NCBI RefSeq assembly: GCF_025420585.1 | Contig: NZ_JAOEGB010000013.1 | Location: 62,001 to 126,000 of the forward strand | Length of the DNA stretch: 64,000 nucleotides | Direction of reading: 5' to 3' | Source: Planotetraspora sp. A-T 1434 | GTDB lineage: Bacteria; Actinomycetota; Actinomycetes; Streptosporangiales; Streptosporangiaceae | In this document: positions 1 to 8,943 of the stretch, one piece after another | How the letters are laid out: each line of letters begins with the position of its first letter | Numbering within the stretch: position 1 is the first letter of the stretch | Position numbers and translations under genes: made by a program | Notes under the pieces: generated by a model | Told to the model about the DNA's origin: nothing | Database searches by the model: none | Seen by the model: only the letters and a program-made list of their open reading frames with translations

Positions 1-191
1 AGCACGACCAGGGTGACCAGGCCCGCGATGAGCAACAGGATGGACATGGGGTCGGCGAGCTGACGCGCGGCCCGTGCCCGCAGGCTCGGCGGCGCGGGCT
101 GCGGAAGCTCGTTGGGGCCGTGTCGGCCCAGTAGCCGCGAGGCGGTCTCCTCCGAGAGACCGGGCAGGGTCGGCACAGCGGTGGTGTCCAT
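1..191 (-). CDS. Cation-transporting P-type ATPase, N-terminal fragment (runs off window)
   Basis: Only the first 63 residues lie in the window. The start MDTTAVPTLPGLSEE is followed by SRLLGRHGPNELP, then a cluster of basic residues and RQLADPMSILLLIAGLVTLV. This is the pattern of the cation-ATPase N-terminal domain (the xGLSxxEAxxRLxxxGxNELP motif, then transmembrane helix 1) found in Ca2+/Mg2+/heavy-metal P2-type pumps. Catalytic motifs (DKTGT and others) would lie outside, so the ion cannot be named. Two DosR-like sites sit about 60-95 bp upstream of the ATG, suggesting membership of a hypoxia/redox regulon together with the phosphoketolase next door. The family call is fairly sure and the substrate is unknown. 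Confidence 0.75.
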   Translation of the reverse strand, partial: MDTTAVPTLPGLSEETASRLLGRHGPNELPQPAPPSLRARAARQLADPMSILLLIAGLVTLVV

Positions 192-249
192 GCCGTCAGC
201 AGATCATGTGATAGATGGGCGGATCTTCGGGCGAAGGCCCCGCCTCGAC

Positions 250-266
250 GGGACCTTCGGCGCGAC
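250..266. promoter_or_regulatory. DosR/DevR-like operator half-palindrome
   Basis: GGGACCTTCGGCGCGAC shares the core GGGACCTTCG with the sites at 274, 2649, 8900 and (reverse) 10944. DosR/DevR regulators bind palindromes of the type GGGACTNNAGTCCC. It is placed upstream of the P-type ATPase start at 191. This is inference from pattern only. Confidence 0.4.
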
Positions 267-273
267 CGATTGA

Positions 274-288
274 GGGACCTTCGGTCCT
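274..288. promoter_or_regulatory. DosR/DevR-like operator (near-perfect palindrome)
   Basis: GGGACCTTCGGTCCT is an imperfect palindrome (GGGACC...GGTCC(C)) that closely resembles actinobacterial DevR boxes. It lies 83 bp upstream of the P-type ATPase start codon and 16 bp from the site at 250-266, so the two may bind cooperatively. A DosS-like kinase is encoded nearby at 2725-4524. Confidence 0.5.
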
Positions 289-295
289 GCGCGGC

Positions 296-2611
296 CTACC
301 ACGGCCACTTCCAGTCGCGGATCTCGGCGGGGTCCTCGCCGTGCTCGCGGGTGTGCGCCCGGGCGCGGAGGCGGGCGTCGGCCATGTGCTGCCGGAGCCC
401 CGCCGCCCTGGTCGCCAGGCCGGGGACGCGGTCGATGACGTCCATGACGAGGTGGAACCGGTCGATGTCGTTGAGCATCGCCATGTCGAAGGGCGTGGTG
501 GTGGTGCCCTCCTCCTTGTAACCCCGCACATGGAGGTTGTCGTGGCCGTTCCGCCGATAGGTCAGCCGGTGGATCAGCCAGGGGTAGCCGTGGAAGTTGA
601 AGATCACCGGCCGATCCGTAGTGAACACCATGTCGTATTCGGTGTCACTCATCCCGTGCGGGTGCTCCGACGGCGGCTGGAGCCGCATCAGGTCGACGAC
701 GTTGACCACGCGGACCTTCAACTCGGGCAGATGCTCACGCAGCAGCGCGGCGGCGGCGAGCGTCTCCAGGGCCGGCACGTCACCCGCGCACGCCAGAACG
801 ACGTCCGGCTCCTGACCCTCGTCGGTGGAGGCCCAGCCGATGATGCCCAGACCACGCGTGCAGTGGGCGATCGCCTCGTCCATCGTGAACAGATCGAGCA
901 CCGGCTGCTTGCCCGCCACCACCACGTTGACGTAGTCACGGGAGCGCAGGCAGTGGTCGGCCACCGACAGCAGCGTGTTCGCGTCCGGCGGCAGATAGAC
1001 CCGCACGACCTCGGCCTTCTTGTTCACCACCACATCCAGGAAACCCGGATCCTGATGGCTGAAACCGTTGTGATCCTGCCGCCACACATGCGAGGACAAC
1101 AGATAGTTCAGCGACGCCACCGGCCGCCGCCACGCGATCCTCCGGCTGGCCTCCAGCCACTTGGCGTGCTGGTTGAACATCGCATCCACGATATGGATGA
1201 ACGCCTCGTAACAGTTGAACAACCCGTGGCGGCCGGTCAGCAGATAACCCTCCAGCCACCCCTGGCACAGGTGCTCACTCAGCACCTCCATCACCCGGCC
1301 ACCCCGGGCCAGGTTCTCGTCGGTAGGCTCGATCCCGGCGTTCCAGGCGCGATCGGTGACCTCGAACACCGCCGAAAGCCGATTCGACGCGGTCTCATCC
1401 GGGCCCATCAACCGAAAAATACCCGGATTGGCCGCGATCACATCCCGCAGGAAACCGCCCAGCACACGCGTCGGCTCCGTGAACGCCGACGCCGGCGACT
1501 TGACCTCCACCGCATGATCACGAAAGTTCGGCAACTCGAGCGGCCGCAGCAACTCACCACCATTGGCATGCGGGTTCGCGCTCATCCGCCGCCGACCCTC
1601 CGGCACCGTACCCAGGATCTCGCCCTTCGGCCTCCCGCCGGCGTCGAACAACTCCTGCGGCCGGTAGGACCGCATCCACTCCTCCAGCGTCACCCGATGC
1701 CCCGCATCGTCCCGGACCCCCGCCAACGGCACCTGATGCGCCCGCCACGTCCCCTCCACCGGCACACCGTCCACCTCACGCGGCCCGGTCCACCCCTTCG
1801 GCGTACGAAGAACAACCATAGGAAGACGACGCTCCCCGCCCCGCTTGTACTCGGCGATCTCATCGAAGACCCCGTCCAGGGTCTCGGCCATCAACCGGTG
1901 CATCACCCCGGGATCGTCCCCGGCCACGATATGCGGGCGATACCCGTACCCCTCGATGAGCTTGACCAACTCCTCCTCCGGGATCCTGGCAAGGACCGCC
2001 GGGTTGGCGATCTTGTACCCATTCAGGTGCAGGATCGGCAGCACGACACCATCCCGCCCCGGATCGAGGAACTTGTTCGAATGCCAGCTCGCGGCCAGCG
2101 GGCCCGTCTCCGCCTCACCGTCACCGATGACACACGCCACCACAAGACCCGGATTGTCATAGGCCGCGCCGTAGGCGTGGGCGAGCGCGTACCCCAACTC
2201 CCCGCCCTCATGGATCGACCCCGGCGTCTCCGGAGCCACATGACTCGGAATGCCGCCCGGGAAGGAGAACTGCCGAAACAGCCGCCGCATCCCCTCGGCG
2301 TCCTGGCTGACGTGGGGATAGCGCTCGGAGTAGGTCCCCTCCAGCCAGGCGTGCGCGACCGCCGCCGGACCGCCGTGCCCCGGACCACAGACGTAGATCA
2401 TTTCCTGGTCGCGCTCCCGGATCACCCGGTTCAGATGCGCGAAGCAGAAGTTGAGGCCGGGGGTGGTCCCCCAGTGGCCGAGCAGCCGCGGCTTGATGTG
2501 CTCCGGCCGCAGCGGCTCACCCAGCAGCGGGTTGTCCAGCAGATAGATCTGCCCGACCGCCAGATAGTTCGCGGCCCGCCAGTACGCGTCGACGCTCTTG
2601 AGTTCATCCAT
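296..2611 (-). CDS. xfp: Xylulose-5-phosphate/fructose-6-phosphate phosphoketolase
   Basis: Thiamine-diphosphate enzyme that splits xylulose-5-P (and/or fructose-6-P) with phosphate to give acetyl-phosphate plus glyceraldehyde-3-P (or erythrose-4-P). The 771-residue protein begins [20 protein letters not shown], with [13 protein letters not shown] and the ThDP-binding [11 protein letters not shown], all hallmarks of the family, whose usual length is about 790 residues. The open frame extends further upstream to 2893, but the ATG at 2611 is preceded by a good Shine-Dalgarno (GGGGGAAGG) and matches the family N-terminus. A DosR-like site lies 38 bp upstream. It follows the sensor kinase gene on the same strand. 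It could provide redox-neutral acetyl-P and ATP under oxygen limitation (inference). Confidence 0.95.
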   Translation of the reverse strand: MDELKSVDAYWRAANYLAVGQIYLLDNPLLGEPLRPEHIKPRLLGHWGTTPGLNFCFAHLNRVIRERDQEMIYVCGPGHGGPAAVAHAWLEGTYSERYPHVSQDAEGMRRLFRQFSFPGGIPSHVAPETPGSIHEGGELGYALAHAYGAAYDNPGLVVACVIGDGEAETGPLAASWHSNKFLDPGRDGVVLPILHLNGYKIANPAVLARIPEEELVKLIEGYGYRPHIVAGDDPGVMHRLMAETLDGVFDEIAEYKRGGERRLPMVVLRTPKGWTGPREVDGVPVEGTWRAHQVPLAGVRDDAGHRVTLEEWMRSYRPQELFDAGGRPKGEILGTVPEGRRRMSANPHANGGELLRPLELPNFRDHAVEVKSPASAFTEPTRVLGGFLRDVIAANPGIFRLMGPDETASNRLSAVFEVTDRAWNAGIEPTDENLARGGRVMEVLSEHLCQGWLEGYLLTGRHGLFNCYEAFIHIVDAMFNQHAKWLEASRRIAWRRPVASLNYLLSSHVWRQDHNGFSHQDPGFLDVVVNKKAEVVRVYLPPDANTLLSVADHCLRSRDYVNVVVAGKQPVLDLFTMDEAIAHCTRGLGIIGWASTDEGQEPDVVLACAGDVPALETLAAAALLREHLPELKVRVVNVVDLMRLQPPSEHPHGMSDTEYDMVFTTDRPVIFNFHGYPWLIHRLTYRRNGHDNLHVRGYKEEGTTTTPFDMAMLNDIDRFHLVMDVIDRVPGLATRAAGLRQHMADARLRARAHTREHGEDPAEIRDWKWPW

Positions 2612-2648
2612 GGAGCTGAGCCTTCCCCCTGATGCGCTTCGTCGGCTA

Positions 2649-2662
2649 GGGACCTTCGTCCC
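2649..2662. promoter_or_regulatory. DosR/DevR-like operator of the phosphoketolase gene
   Basis: GGGACCTTCGTCCC lies 38 bp upstream of the phosphoketolase ATG, in the 113-bp gap after the sensor kinase gene. It keeps both GGGAC and GTCCC half sites. The position near a promoter is appropriate for activation. Confidence 0.5.
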
Positions 2663-2724
2663 CGGCGGGCGGGTCACAAGGTGCTCGGCGGGATCCGCCC
2701 CAGCGGCCGCTACGAGGGGAACGG

Positions 2725-4524
2725 CTAGCGGACCGGCACGCTCCACCGCAGCCGGGTGCCCCCGGACTCGGGAGAGGCGAGCTCGAAGGAGCCGCCGAGC
2801 CGCTCCGCGCGCTCTTCGAGGTTGCGCAGGCCGCTGCGCCGTCCCTCGTCCGGAATCCCGACCCCGTTGTCCGTCACGATCAGGGTGAGCCACCCGTCCT
2901 CGATGCGCGCCGTCACATCGGCCCGCGACGCCTTGGCATGGCGGACCAGGTTGGACAGTGCCTCGCGGAGTACGGCCAGCAGTTGCTCGGCGACCTCCTG
3001 GGGGACGTCGTTGTCGAGCTGCCCCTCCATGCTGAGCCCCGGCATGAACCCCAGGTGACCCCGGGCGCCCTCCACCAGGTCGACCACCTGCGCCCGCAGG
3101 CTGGGCGCGCTGGCCTCCTGCGGCGCCTGGAGGGCGAAGATGGTCGAGCGGATCTGCCGGATGGTGCCGTCCAGCTCGTCGATGGCGCTCTGCAGCCTCG
3201 ACGAGGCCTCCGGCCGCTCCACGAGGCGGACCGCGCTCATGAGGGTCATGGCCACGGCGAACAGGCGCTGGATGACGACGTCGTGCAGGTCCTTGGCGAT
3301 GCGGTCGCGGTCCTCCAGCAGGCCGAGCCGCTCCGCGTCCTTGCGGGTCTCGGCCAGTTCGAGCGCGACCGCGGCCTGCCCGGCGAACGCGTGCAGGGTG
3401 CGCAGTTCCGAGTTGCTGAACGGCACGCGTCCCGAGCGCTTTCCCAGTGACAGCACGCCGCGTACGGCCCCCGCCGCGCCGAGCGGAACGACGGCCAGCG
3501 GACCGACCGGGAAGTGCTCGGCGAAGACCTGCGGTCCGTCGCTCTCGGCGGGGTCGTTGACCATCAGCGGGTCGCCGCTCAGGAAGGCCCGGCCCGCGAG
3601 CGAGTCGGTGACGGGCACCTCGGTCCCGGTGAGATGCTCGTCCCCCAGCCCGTCCTCGATCACGACCCGGAGAGTCCCACCGGCATCACCGGAACCACTG
3701 GGCTTGCCGGAACCACTGGGCTTGCCGGAACCACTGGGCTTATCGGAACCACTGGGCTTATCGGAACCACTGGGCTTATCGGAACCACTGGGGAGCAGGA
3801 TCGCCACGACGTCGGCGTCGGCCATCTCCCGGGCCCGCCGCGCCATCAGCGTGAGCACCTCGAACGGCTCGGCTCCGGACAGCAGGCGGGTGGTGATGTC
3901 CGACGACGCCTGGAGCCAGGTCTCACGGCGCCGGGTGTCCTCGTACAGCCGGGCGTTCTCGATGGCGACACCGGCCGCGGTGGCCAGGGCGACGACGATC
4001 GCCTCGTCCTCCTCGTCGAACTCTCCTCCCCCGCGCTTCTCGGTGAGGTAGAGGTTGCCGAAGACCTCGTCCCGGACCCGGACCGGCACCCCGAGGAAGC
4101 TCCCCATGGGCGGGTGGCCGGGCGGGAAGCCGTACGACTCCGGATGCTGGGAGATGTGCGCCAGCCGCAGCGTCTGGGGCTCCTTGATGAGCAGCCCGAG
4201 CAGGCCGAGGCCGTGCGGCCAGTGCTCGATCTTGGCGATCTCCTCCTCGGTCAGCCCCACGGGGACGAACTGGACGAGCGTGTTCTCCTCGCCGATCAGG
4301 CCCATGGCGCCGTAGCTGGCGTCGACCAGGGTGGTCGCGGTCCCGACGATCCGGCGGAGCACGGTCTCCAGGTCCAGGTCGCTGCCGACCGAGACGACCG
4401 CCTCCAGCAGCGCGTGCACGCGGTCACGGGTGGCCAGCACGGTTTCCAGCCGCGTCTGCAGCTCCGACAGCAGGTCGTCGAGGCGCATCTGGGGGATCAG
4501 CGGACGGGGCTCGTTCTCGCTCAT
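2725..4524 (-). CDS. DosS/DevS-like GAF-domain sensor histidine kinase
   Basis: 599-residue cytoplasmic sensor: two GAF domains (about residues 45-200 and 215-400), a DHp segment with the H-box [16 protein letters not shown], and a C-terminal HATPase_c ([19 protein letters not shown]). The first GAF contains [12 protein letters not shown], with His137 in the place where DosS/DevS kinases carry their haem-ligand histidine (His149 in M. tuberculosis DosS, from memory), so redox/O2/NO sensing is likely. The ATG at 4524 starts the family-like [19 protein letters not shown]; the longer frame upstream has no similarity. The second GAF carries a repeated linker (see 3691-3792). No response-regulator gene is in the window. 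The family is firm; haem binding is inferred. Confidence 0.9.
   Translation of the reverse strand: MSENEPRPLIPQMRLDDLLSELQTRLETVLATRDRVHALLEAVVSVGSDLDLETVLRRIVGTATTLVDASYGAMGLIGEENTLVQFVPVGLTEEEIAKIEHWPHGLGLLGLLIKEPQTLRLAHISQHPESYGFPPGHPPMGSFLGVPVRVRDEVFGNLYLTEKRGGGEFDEEDEAIVVALATAAGVAIENARLYEDTRRRETWLQASSDITTRLLSGAEPFEVLTLMARRAREMADADVVAILLPSGSDKPSGSDKPSGSDKPSGSGKPSGSGKPSGSGDAGGTLRVVIEDGLGDEHLTGTEVPVTDSLAGRAFLSGDPLMVNDPAESDGPQVFAEHFPVGPLAVVPLGAAGAVRGVLSLGKRSGRVPFSNSELRTLHAFAGQAAVALELAETRKDAERLGLLEDRDRIAKDLHDVVIQRLFAVAMTLMSAVRLVERPEASSRLQSAIDELDGTIRQIRSTIFALQAPQEASAPSLRAQVVDLVEGARGHLGFMPGLSMEGQLDNDVPQEVAEQLLAVLREALSNLVRHAKASRADVTARIEDGWLTLIVTDNGVGIPDEGRRSGLRNLEERAERLGGSFELASPESGGTRLRWSVPVR
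3691..3792. repeat. 18-bp tandem repeat inside the sensor kinase gene
   Basis: About 5.7 copies of GGAACCACTGGGCTTRYC, read in the kinase frame as repeated SG(S)DKP/SGKP units inserted in the second GAF domain. The unit is a multiple of three, so copy-number change would not break the frame. Confidence 0.9.
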
Positions 4525-4705
4525 AGCGGGAGTTTCGCATTGCGGCCGCCCACACGCCCACCCCGCCCCGGGGACGTGACTCCGGGACGAACGACTCTGC
4601 CCACTTGGGGACAGGGACACCCTGCTCTCCCCCGGCACCCGGCCGGGCCGCCGGCCCGGTCGAGCGTCACCGGGAAGGGACAAACAAGGTCTATGCTCGT
4701 GCCCC

Positions 4706-5623
4706 GTGATTAATCAGGAAATAGCCCCAGAAGATACCTACAGTCCCCCTGTCCCCCAGGTTGCGCCTCCTACGGAGGAAGAAGAAGACCGCGGAAGTGT
4801 CCTGGCTCTGATCGAGCGCATCGGCTCGGTTGTCGTCCCGATCGGAGTCGCGCTCTACGCCGTGCTCTACATCGGCGTCGAGCAGATTTACGGGACCTTC
4901 GGCATCAGCCCACAGCAGGCGGGGATCGACCAGTCGGTCCTTCTGGGCAGGCTCATGGGCACGCTGGTCTTGCTGATAATGGCGATCATCCCGGCCGTCG
5001 GGCTGGTCGTCGGGATCTGCTGGCTGATCAATAAGATCACTTTTGGCGCGCTCGGCAGACTGGTGCAGGCCGTCCGGCGGCGGCCCTGGATAGCCGCTTC
5101 GATCGCCGCACTCTGGTGTGGCGCCACCTATTGGGGCTTCTTCAACCTCGGTGTCGACCTGAACGCCGCGGTCATGGTCGTCATCGCCGTGGGGCTGGGC
5201 GTGGTGACCTTCCTGGTGCCGTTCCGTCTGCTGCGCCGCAAGCCGGTCGGTCGCGCGGGATTGAAGGTGCTGGTCGCCGCCCTGACGGGGCTTGGCCTCG
5301 GATTCCTCCTGATCCTGCAACTCGCCGACGGAGCGGCCGAGGTGCAGAAGACCGGACAGTCCAGCGACCTGCTCAGCTACGTCGGCTTCCAGGACCAGTG
5401 GGCCATACTGAGAAACGCCGACGACGACAAGCCTCTCTATGACAGCCGCTGGATGATGCTGCTGGGCGAGAGCGACGGCACGTACATCTTCTACGACTGC
5501 GACAAGCACGAGACTTTCCGCCGTCCGATGGACCACACCAATCTCTGGGACATCCAGCTCGCCCCTGAGCGGGAAAAGGGCTTCGCCTGCGGCAGCCTCG
5601 CCGGCGACAAGTCCGCCAAGTGA
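4706..5623 (+). CDS. Multipass membrane protein of unknown function
   Basis: 305 residues with an acidic N-terminus (PPTEEEEDRG), about five hydrophobic segments (around residues 40-60, 85-110, 128-148, 150-170 and 190-207), then a soluble C-terminal domain of about 95 residues containing YIFYDCDKHETFRRP and two cysteines. I do not recognise the family. The start is GTG. A TATGCT hexamer 8 bp upstream of the start codon would fit a leaderless transcript, and no Shine-Dalgarno is visible. It is divergent from the sensor kinase across 181 bp. Function unknown. Confidence 0.7.
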   Translation: MINQEIAPEDTYSPPVPQVAPPTEEEEDRGSVLALIERIGSVVVPIGVALYAVLYIGVEQIYGTFGISPQQAGIDQSVLLGRLMGTLVLLIMAIIPAVGLVVGICWLINKITFGALGRLVQAVRRRPWIAASIAALWCGATYWGFFNLGVDLNAAVMVVIAVGLGVVTFLVPFRLLRRKPVGRAGLKVLVAALTGLGLGFLLILQLADGAAEVQKTGQSSDLLSYVGFQDQWAILRNADDDKPLYDSRWMMLLGESDGTYIFYDCDKHETFRRPMDHTNLWDIQLAPEREKGFACGSLAGDKSAK

Positions 5624-5659
5624 CGATTCCCGACATCGGCGAGCAGGGCGGGAAGGTGG

Positions 5660-6658
5660 TCAGTCCTCCTCCAGCACGTCCGAGGATGGGCGGCGGATGC
5701 TACCGGTCTCGTCCAGGGCGAAGCCCAGCCTCATGATCATCTGAGGGTGGGCGCCCGCGCACAGGTTCCGCCTGATGAACTCCCTCAGGTCGTGCATCTC
5801 CAGCGCCTGAGTGTGGAACGCCGCGCTCAGGCCGTACGCGGAGGCGTGGAGGAGGACGCGCTGCAGCGCCTGACCCGCCGCCAGCCAGTCCTCTCGGCAG
5901 TCGCCGAGCGTGGTCAGCACGGCGACGAGGCCCGTGGCGGTGGACACCGGCAGGTCATCGGCCTGGCTGCCCCACGCCTGGCCCCGGGCGTAGTCCCGCT
6001 GCGCGAAGTGCTGCGGGGAGGTGCGCCTCGGGGCGGCCGGGTAGCTGCGGGCCGGCACGCCGTCGCGCCGGGCGCTGCCGGGAGGCCTGCTCCAGCGCAT
6101 CACCTCCAGGGCGAACGCGCGGTCCTGGGACTGAACGTCCTGCGCCGCGTTGGTGAGCGCCGCGAGCACGCGCACACCGGCCTCGGACTCGATCGTCACG
6201 AGATCGGCCCGCTCGGCGCCGGCCTGCGCGGTCAGCGCCTCGATCACGTGCTCCGGCGCGGGCAGGGCAGCGAAGCCGGCCCGATGGGTGCGGCGGCGCT
6301 CGACCTCGGCGTGCAGCAGCCGGGTGTGCTCGCCGGGCTCCACTCGCGCTCCCGGCCGGATGGTGGCGAGCAGCAGCGGACGGTCGGCGTCCGGTAGCGC
6401 CCGGACCTCGGGTTCGTATCCCAGCGCGCTCAGCGTGAGCCGTACGTTGAAGAGGGCCGCGCCACAGCTGATCAGCATCTGCCGGCCCTCGGGGTCGGCG
6501 ACGTGCAATCGCCTGTCGGGATCCGCGCGCAGGGCGATCTCGTCGCCGGACACGGCGAAGGACCAGGGCTGGGTGTTGTGCACGGAAGGGGCCCAGACGG
6601 CGGCCTCGACGGCGGTGTGCACCGCGTCGGCGACCGCTCCGGATACGCGAGTGTTCAT
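5660..6658 (-). CDS. Acg-family FMN-binding nitroreductase-like protein
   Basis: 332 residues. VWAPSVHNTQPWSF near the N-terminus and a C-terminal nitroreductase-like half (RRNLCAGAHPQMIMRLGFA) match the Acg family (M. tuberculosis Rv2032, a DosR-regulon protein thought to bind and sequester FMN rather than catalyse). The start ATG at 6658 has an excellent Shine-Dalgarno (GGAGAGGGAAG); the longer frame upstream is not supported. It lies 97 bp downstream of the CBS-BON gene on the same strand and may be co-transcribed from the promoter at about 7.5 kb. Exact substrate unknown. Confidence 0.85.
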   Translation of the reverse strand: MNTRVSGAVADAVHTAVEAAVWAPSVHNTQPWSFAVSGDEIALRADPDRRLHVADPEGRQMLISCGAALFNVRLTLSALGYEPEVRALPDADRPLLLATIRPGARVEPGEHTRLLHAEVERRRTHRAGFAALPAPEHVIEALTAQAGAERADLVTIESEAGVRVLAALTNAAQDVQSQDRAFALEVMRWSRPPGSARRDGVPARSYPAAPRRTSPQHFAQRDYARGQAWGSQADDLPVSTATGLVAVLTTLGDCREDWLAAGQALQRVLLHASAYGLSAAFHTQALEMHDLREFIRRNLCAGAHPQMIMRLGFALDETGSIRRPSSDVLEED

Positions 6659-6755
6659 TGTCTTCCCTCTCCGTGAACATCCCGGCTGCGTGGGATTGCG
6701 GACCGTGCATGACCGTGATGGGCGCCCAGCCCGTCCAGGCCGCCGTGTGTACGGC

Positions 6756-7415
6756 TCACAGCAGCGGCGGCGGGACGAGCAGGTCGTCGACCACGGAGCC
6801 CAGATCCGCCTCGACCTCGACGACGCCGTCCACGCCCCGGACGGCATGGAGGAACGGCCTGACCTGCGAACGCCGCGGGACCCAGCCCCGGAGCGTGACC
6901 ACGCCCCCCTCGACGGCGACCCGGAGCTGGGCCATGTCGACGCCGAACCGCTCCGCGGTCTCCTCGATCTCGTTCCGGATGTCCGCGGCGGGCCGCGTGA
7001 AGACCCTCAGCAGGTCGCCCTGGTGGACGGACCCGATGATGCGGCCCGTCGCGGGGTCGATCACGGGGAGCTGCTTGACCCTGTTCCGGTGCATGAGCCT
7101 GGCCGCGTCCCTCACCGGGGTGGCCCCGGTCACGGTGATCGCGGGAGTGGTCATGATCTCGCCTGCGGTAGTGCCCGCCGCCTTGCGGTGCTCCTCCCGC
7201 TTTCTCCGGCTCTCAAAGATGCGCTTGCCGGCGTCCGTCTCCCTGAGGAGCATGTCGTCCTCGGACACCACTCCCACCGGCCGCCGGTCGGCGTCGATCA
7301 CGGTGACCGCGCCCACCTTGAACCGCCGCATGATGTCGACGAGGTCGGCGAACGACGCGTCCATCCGGGCCGCGATGGCCACCTTCCCCATGACATCCTT
7401 CACCTGCGTCGCCAT
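6756..7415 (-). CDS. CBS-domain pair plus BON-domain protein
   Basis: 219 residues. Two CBS motifs (residues about 8-60, DVMGKVAIAARMDASF; and about 85-140, EIMTTPAITVTGATPV with RVKQLPVIDP) are followed by a BON domain (about 148-210, VAVEGGVVTLRGWVPRRSQ). CBS pairs usually sense adenine nucleotides; BON domains may bind membranes or ligands. This architecture recurs in actinobacterial stress islands. A DosR-like site lies 80 bp upstream. It probably forms an operon with the Acg-like gene. The partner protein is unknown. Confidence 0.88.
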   Translation of the reverse strand: MATQVKDVMGKVAIAARMDASFADLVDIMRRFKVGAVTVIDADRRPVGVVSEDDMLLRETDAGKRIFESRRKREEHRKAAGTTAGEIMTTPAITVTGATPVRDAARLMHRNRVKQLPVIDPATGRIIGSVHQGDLLRVFTRPAADIRNEIEETAERFGVDMAQLRVAVEGGVVTLRGWVPRRSQVRPFLHAVRGVDGVVEVEADLGSVVDDLLVPPPLL

Positions 7416-7495
7416 GACGACCCTCCTGTCTGCCTCGACACCAGCGTGCCTGGTGGCCGTCTTGCCTGGTCAGCGGTGAAGGTCCTGACTGCCGG

Positions 7496-7508
7496 GGGAC
7501 TTTCGGCC
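7496..7508. promoter_or_regulatory. DosR/DevR-like operator upstream of CBS-BON gene
   Basis: GGGACTTTCGGCC lies about 80 bp upstream of the CBS-BON start, with a further half site (reverse strand CAGGACCTTCACC) at about 7476-7488. The spacing resembles paired DosR boxes. The 7416-7756 interval is otherwise non-coding: I see no gene in it. Confidence 0.45.
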
Positions 7509-7756
7509 GGAACTTTCCCGCCGATGGGCGGGCCGGGAGGACGCGAAGCGCGCTCGCCCACGCCGGCGGCTCTCGTCGCCCTCTTGCCGGGCCTGCCGGC
7601 TCTTTCGGCCTCTCATCGGCGCGACGACAAAGAGCCGGTAATCGTCTTCGCCGGGGATGACCGGGAATGGGAGCCACCCCCGATCGCTGGGTATAGAGGC
7701 CGACGTCGGTTATGTCAGCAAACGCAAGTGCCGCCACCGAATGAGCCGAAGGGCGG

Positions 7757-8146
7757 GTGCGCAACCAAATGTTTCGCCACTGTGCGGAGAATCCGCACGT
7801 CAGTACGGTCGCCACCATGCGCCGGCTGGCACTGATCACGCTCGCGATCGTCATATCGGGGGCGATCGCGTCGCTTCCGTCGAGCGCGAACGCGACGGTA
7901 ATTCACCCGGGATCGTGGGTGCGCGCGGGCCACGGTGGCGACCACGGACATAACGTCTTGAAGGGAAACAATAACAAAAAGGTTGGAAACTACGCGCCGT
8001 CGAACATCGTAGACAGCCCCACCATCATCAAGGGCACCCAGCACGTGAACAGCGTCAGCCAGAACACGAGCACGCAGTCGGCTTCCTGCAAGAAGAAGCG
8101 CATCTGCAAGATTTCCCAGAACATGTGGGCAAAGACCGACAACTGA
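7757..8146 (+). CDS. Small secreted protein, two-cysteine family (copy 1)
   Basis: 129 residues from GTG at 7757 (Shine-Dalgarno GAAGGGCG), or 109 from ATG 7817, which would start directly at the signal peptide MRRLALITLAIVISGAIASLPSSANA. The mature part is basic and Asn/Ser-rich, with NSVSQNTSTQSASCKKKRIC and KISQN. The motif TSxQxxxC(K/R)xxx(I/V)Cx(I/V)(S/T)Q is shared with the next two genes. It is probably exported through Sec to the cell surface. The upstream 60 bp align with those of copy 2, so the pair arose by tandem duplication including the leader. No known family recognised (chaplins and rodlins do not match). Confidence 0.6.
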   Translation: MRNQMFRHCAENPHVSTVATMRRLALITLAIVISGAIASLPSSANATVIHPGSWVRAGHGGDHGHNVLKGNNNKKVGNYAPSNIVDSPTIIKGTQHVNSVSQNTSTQSASCKKKRICKISQNMWAKTDN

Positions 8147-8163
8147 CATGAACCGAAGAGCAG

Positions 8164-8730
8164 GTGCGTGAACCAGTGTTTCATCAACGTGAGGAGAGTC
8201 CGGGGGCCGGTGTGGTCGTCACCATGCGACAGCTGGCACTGGTGACGCTCGCGATCACCCTGTCCGGGTCGATCGCGTCGCACCCGTCGAGCGCCAATGC
8301 GGCGGGAACGGTCCGCCAGGGAGCGAGGGCGCCCGCCGGGCACGGTGGGCACGGTGGGCACGGTGCCGATGACGGAGAGAGCGCCCACAGTGCCCAGGGC
8401 AGCGAGGGTGGCCAGGGTGGCCCGGGTGGGGGCGGTGACGGTGCTCATGGAGGGCATGTTGACCATGGCGGGCATGGCGGGCATGGCGGGCATGGCGGGC
8501 ATGGCGGGCATGGTCACCACGACGGCCACGGCCACAACGTTCTGGTACTGAACAACAACAAGAAGATCGGGAGCTACTCGCCGGTCAACATCGTGGACAG
8601 CGCCACCGTCGTCGAGGGCATGTGGCACGTCAACGCCGTAAGCCAGAACACAAGCACGCAGTCAGGCGTCTGCAAGAACAAGCATGTTTGCGGGGTCTCC
8701 CAGAACATGCGGGCGGATACCCACAACTGA
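8164..8730 (+). CDS. Small secreted His/Gly-rich two-cysteine protein (copy 2)
   Basis: 188 residues from GTG 8164, or 168 from ATG 8224. Signal peptide MRQLALVTLAITLSGSIASHPSSANA. Then comes a Gly/His-rich region with about 5 HGG units, followed by NNNKKIGSYSPVNIVDSATVVEG and the conserved NTSTQSGVCKNKHVCGVSQNM. The last 60 residues are clearly paralogous to copy 1. The His-rich insertion could bind metal ions, but that is only a guess from composition. The gene lies 17 bp behind copy 1, likely in one transcript. Function unknown. Confidence 0.62.
   Translation: MREPVFHQREESPGAGVVVTMRQLALVTLAITLSGSIASHPSSANAAGTVRQGARAPAGHGGHGGHGADDGESAHSAQGSEGGQGGPGGGGDGAHGGHVDHGGHGGHGGHGGHGGHGHHDGHGHNVLVLNNNKKIGSYSPVNIVDSATVVEGMWHVNAVSQNTSTQSGVCKNKHVCGVSQNMRADTHN
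8464..8508. repeat. 9-bp tandem repeat (CATGGCGGG)5 encoding HGG units
   Basis: Five perfect copies in frame within the secreted protein gene, giving HGGHGGHGG. The flanking sequence contains additional degenerate copies. Confidence 0.9.
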
Positions 8731-8899
8731 CCCTGACTACCGAAAAGGCGACGTTCTCACCGATTTGCCTGAATTATCGTGGGATTGGCACTCTTAGTCG
8801 ACAACCAACGGCAATGATGTGGCAATGACGTGCGCCACGCCGACCGCGAACCCGATCACCGCCCTGATGGAAACTATTCTGACAAAGGGGTCCGGATAG

Positions 8900-8914
8900 G
8901 GGACCTTCTGCCCG
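8900..8914. promoter_or_regulatory. DosR/DevR-like site upstream of third secreted protein
   Basis: GGGACCTTCTGCCCG has the same GGGACCTTC core as the other sites and lies about 30 bp upstream of the ATG at 8944. The 8731-8943 gap contains no gene that I can support. Confidence 0.35.
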
Positions 8915-8943
8915 GAGATCGATCCAGCAGGGGGCGGCAGAGT

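Noticed and set aside
215-2632. Long plus-strand open frame of 805 codons
   Set aside because: It is antisense to the phosphoketolase gene and its Arg/His/Pro-rich translation has no domain; long shadow frames are expected at this GC content.
8776-8800. CIRCE-like half site (TTGGCACTC) upstream of the third secreted protein
   Set aside because: Only one arm is present; the inverted GAGTGCTAA arm is missing.
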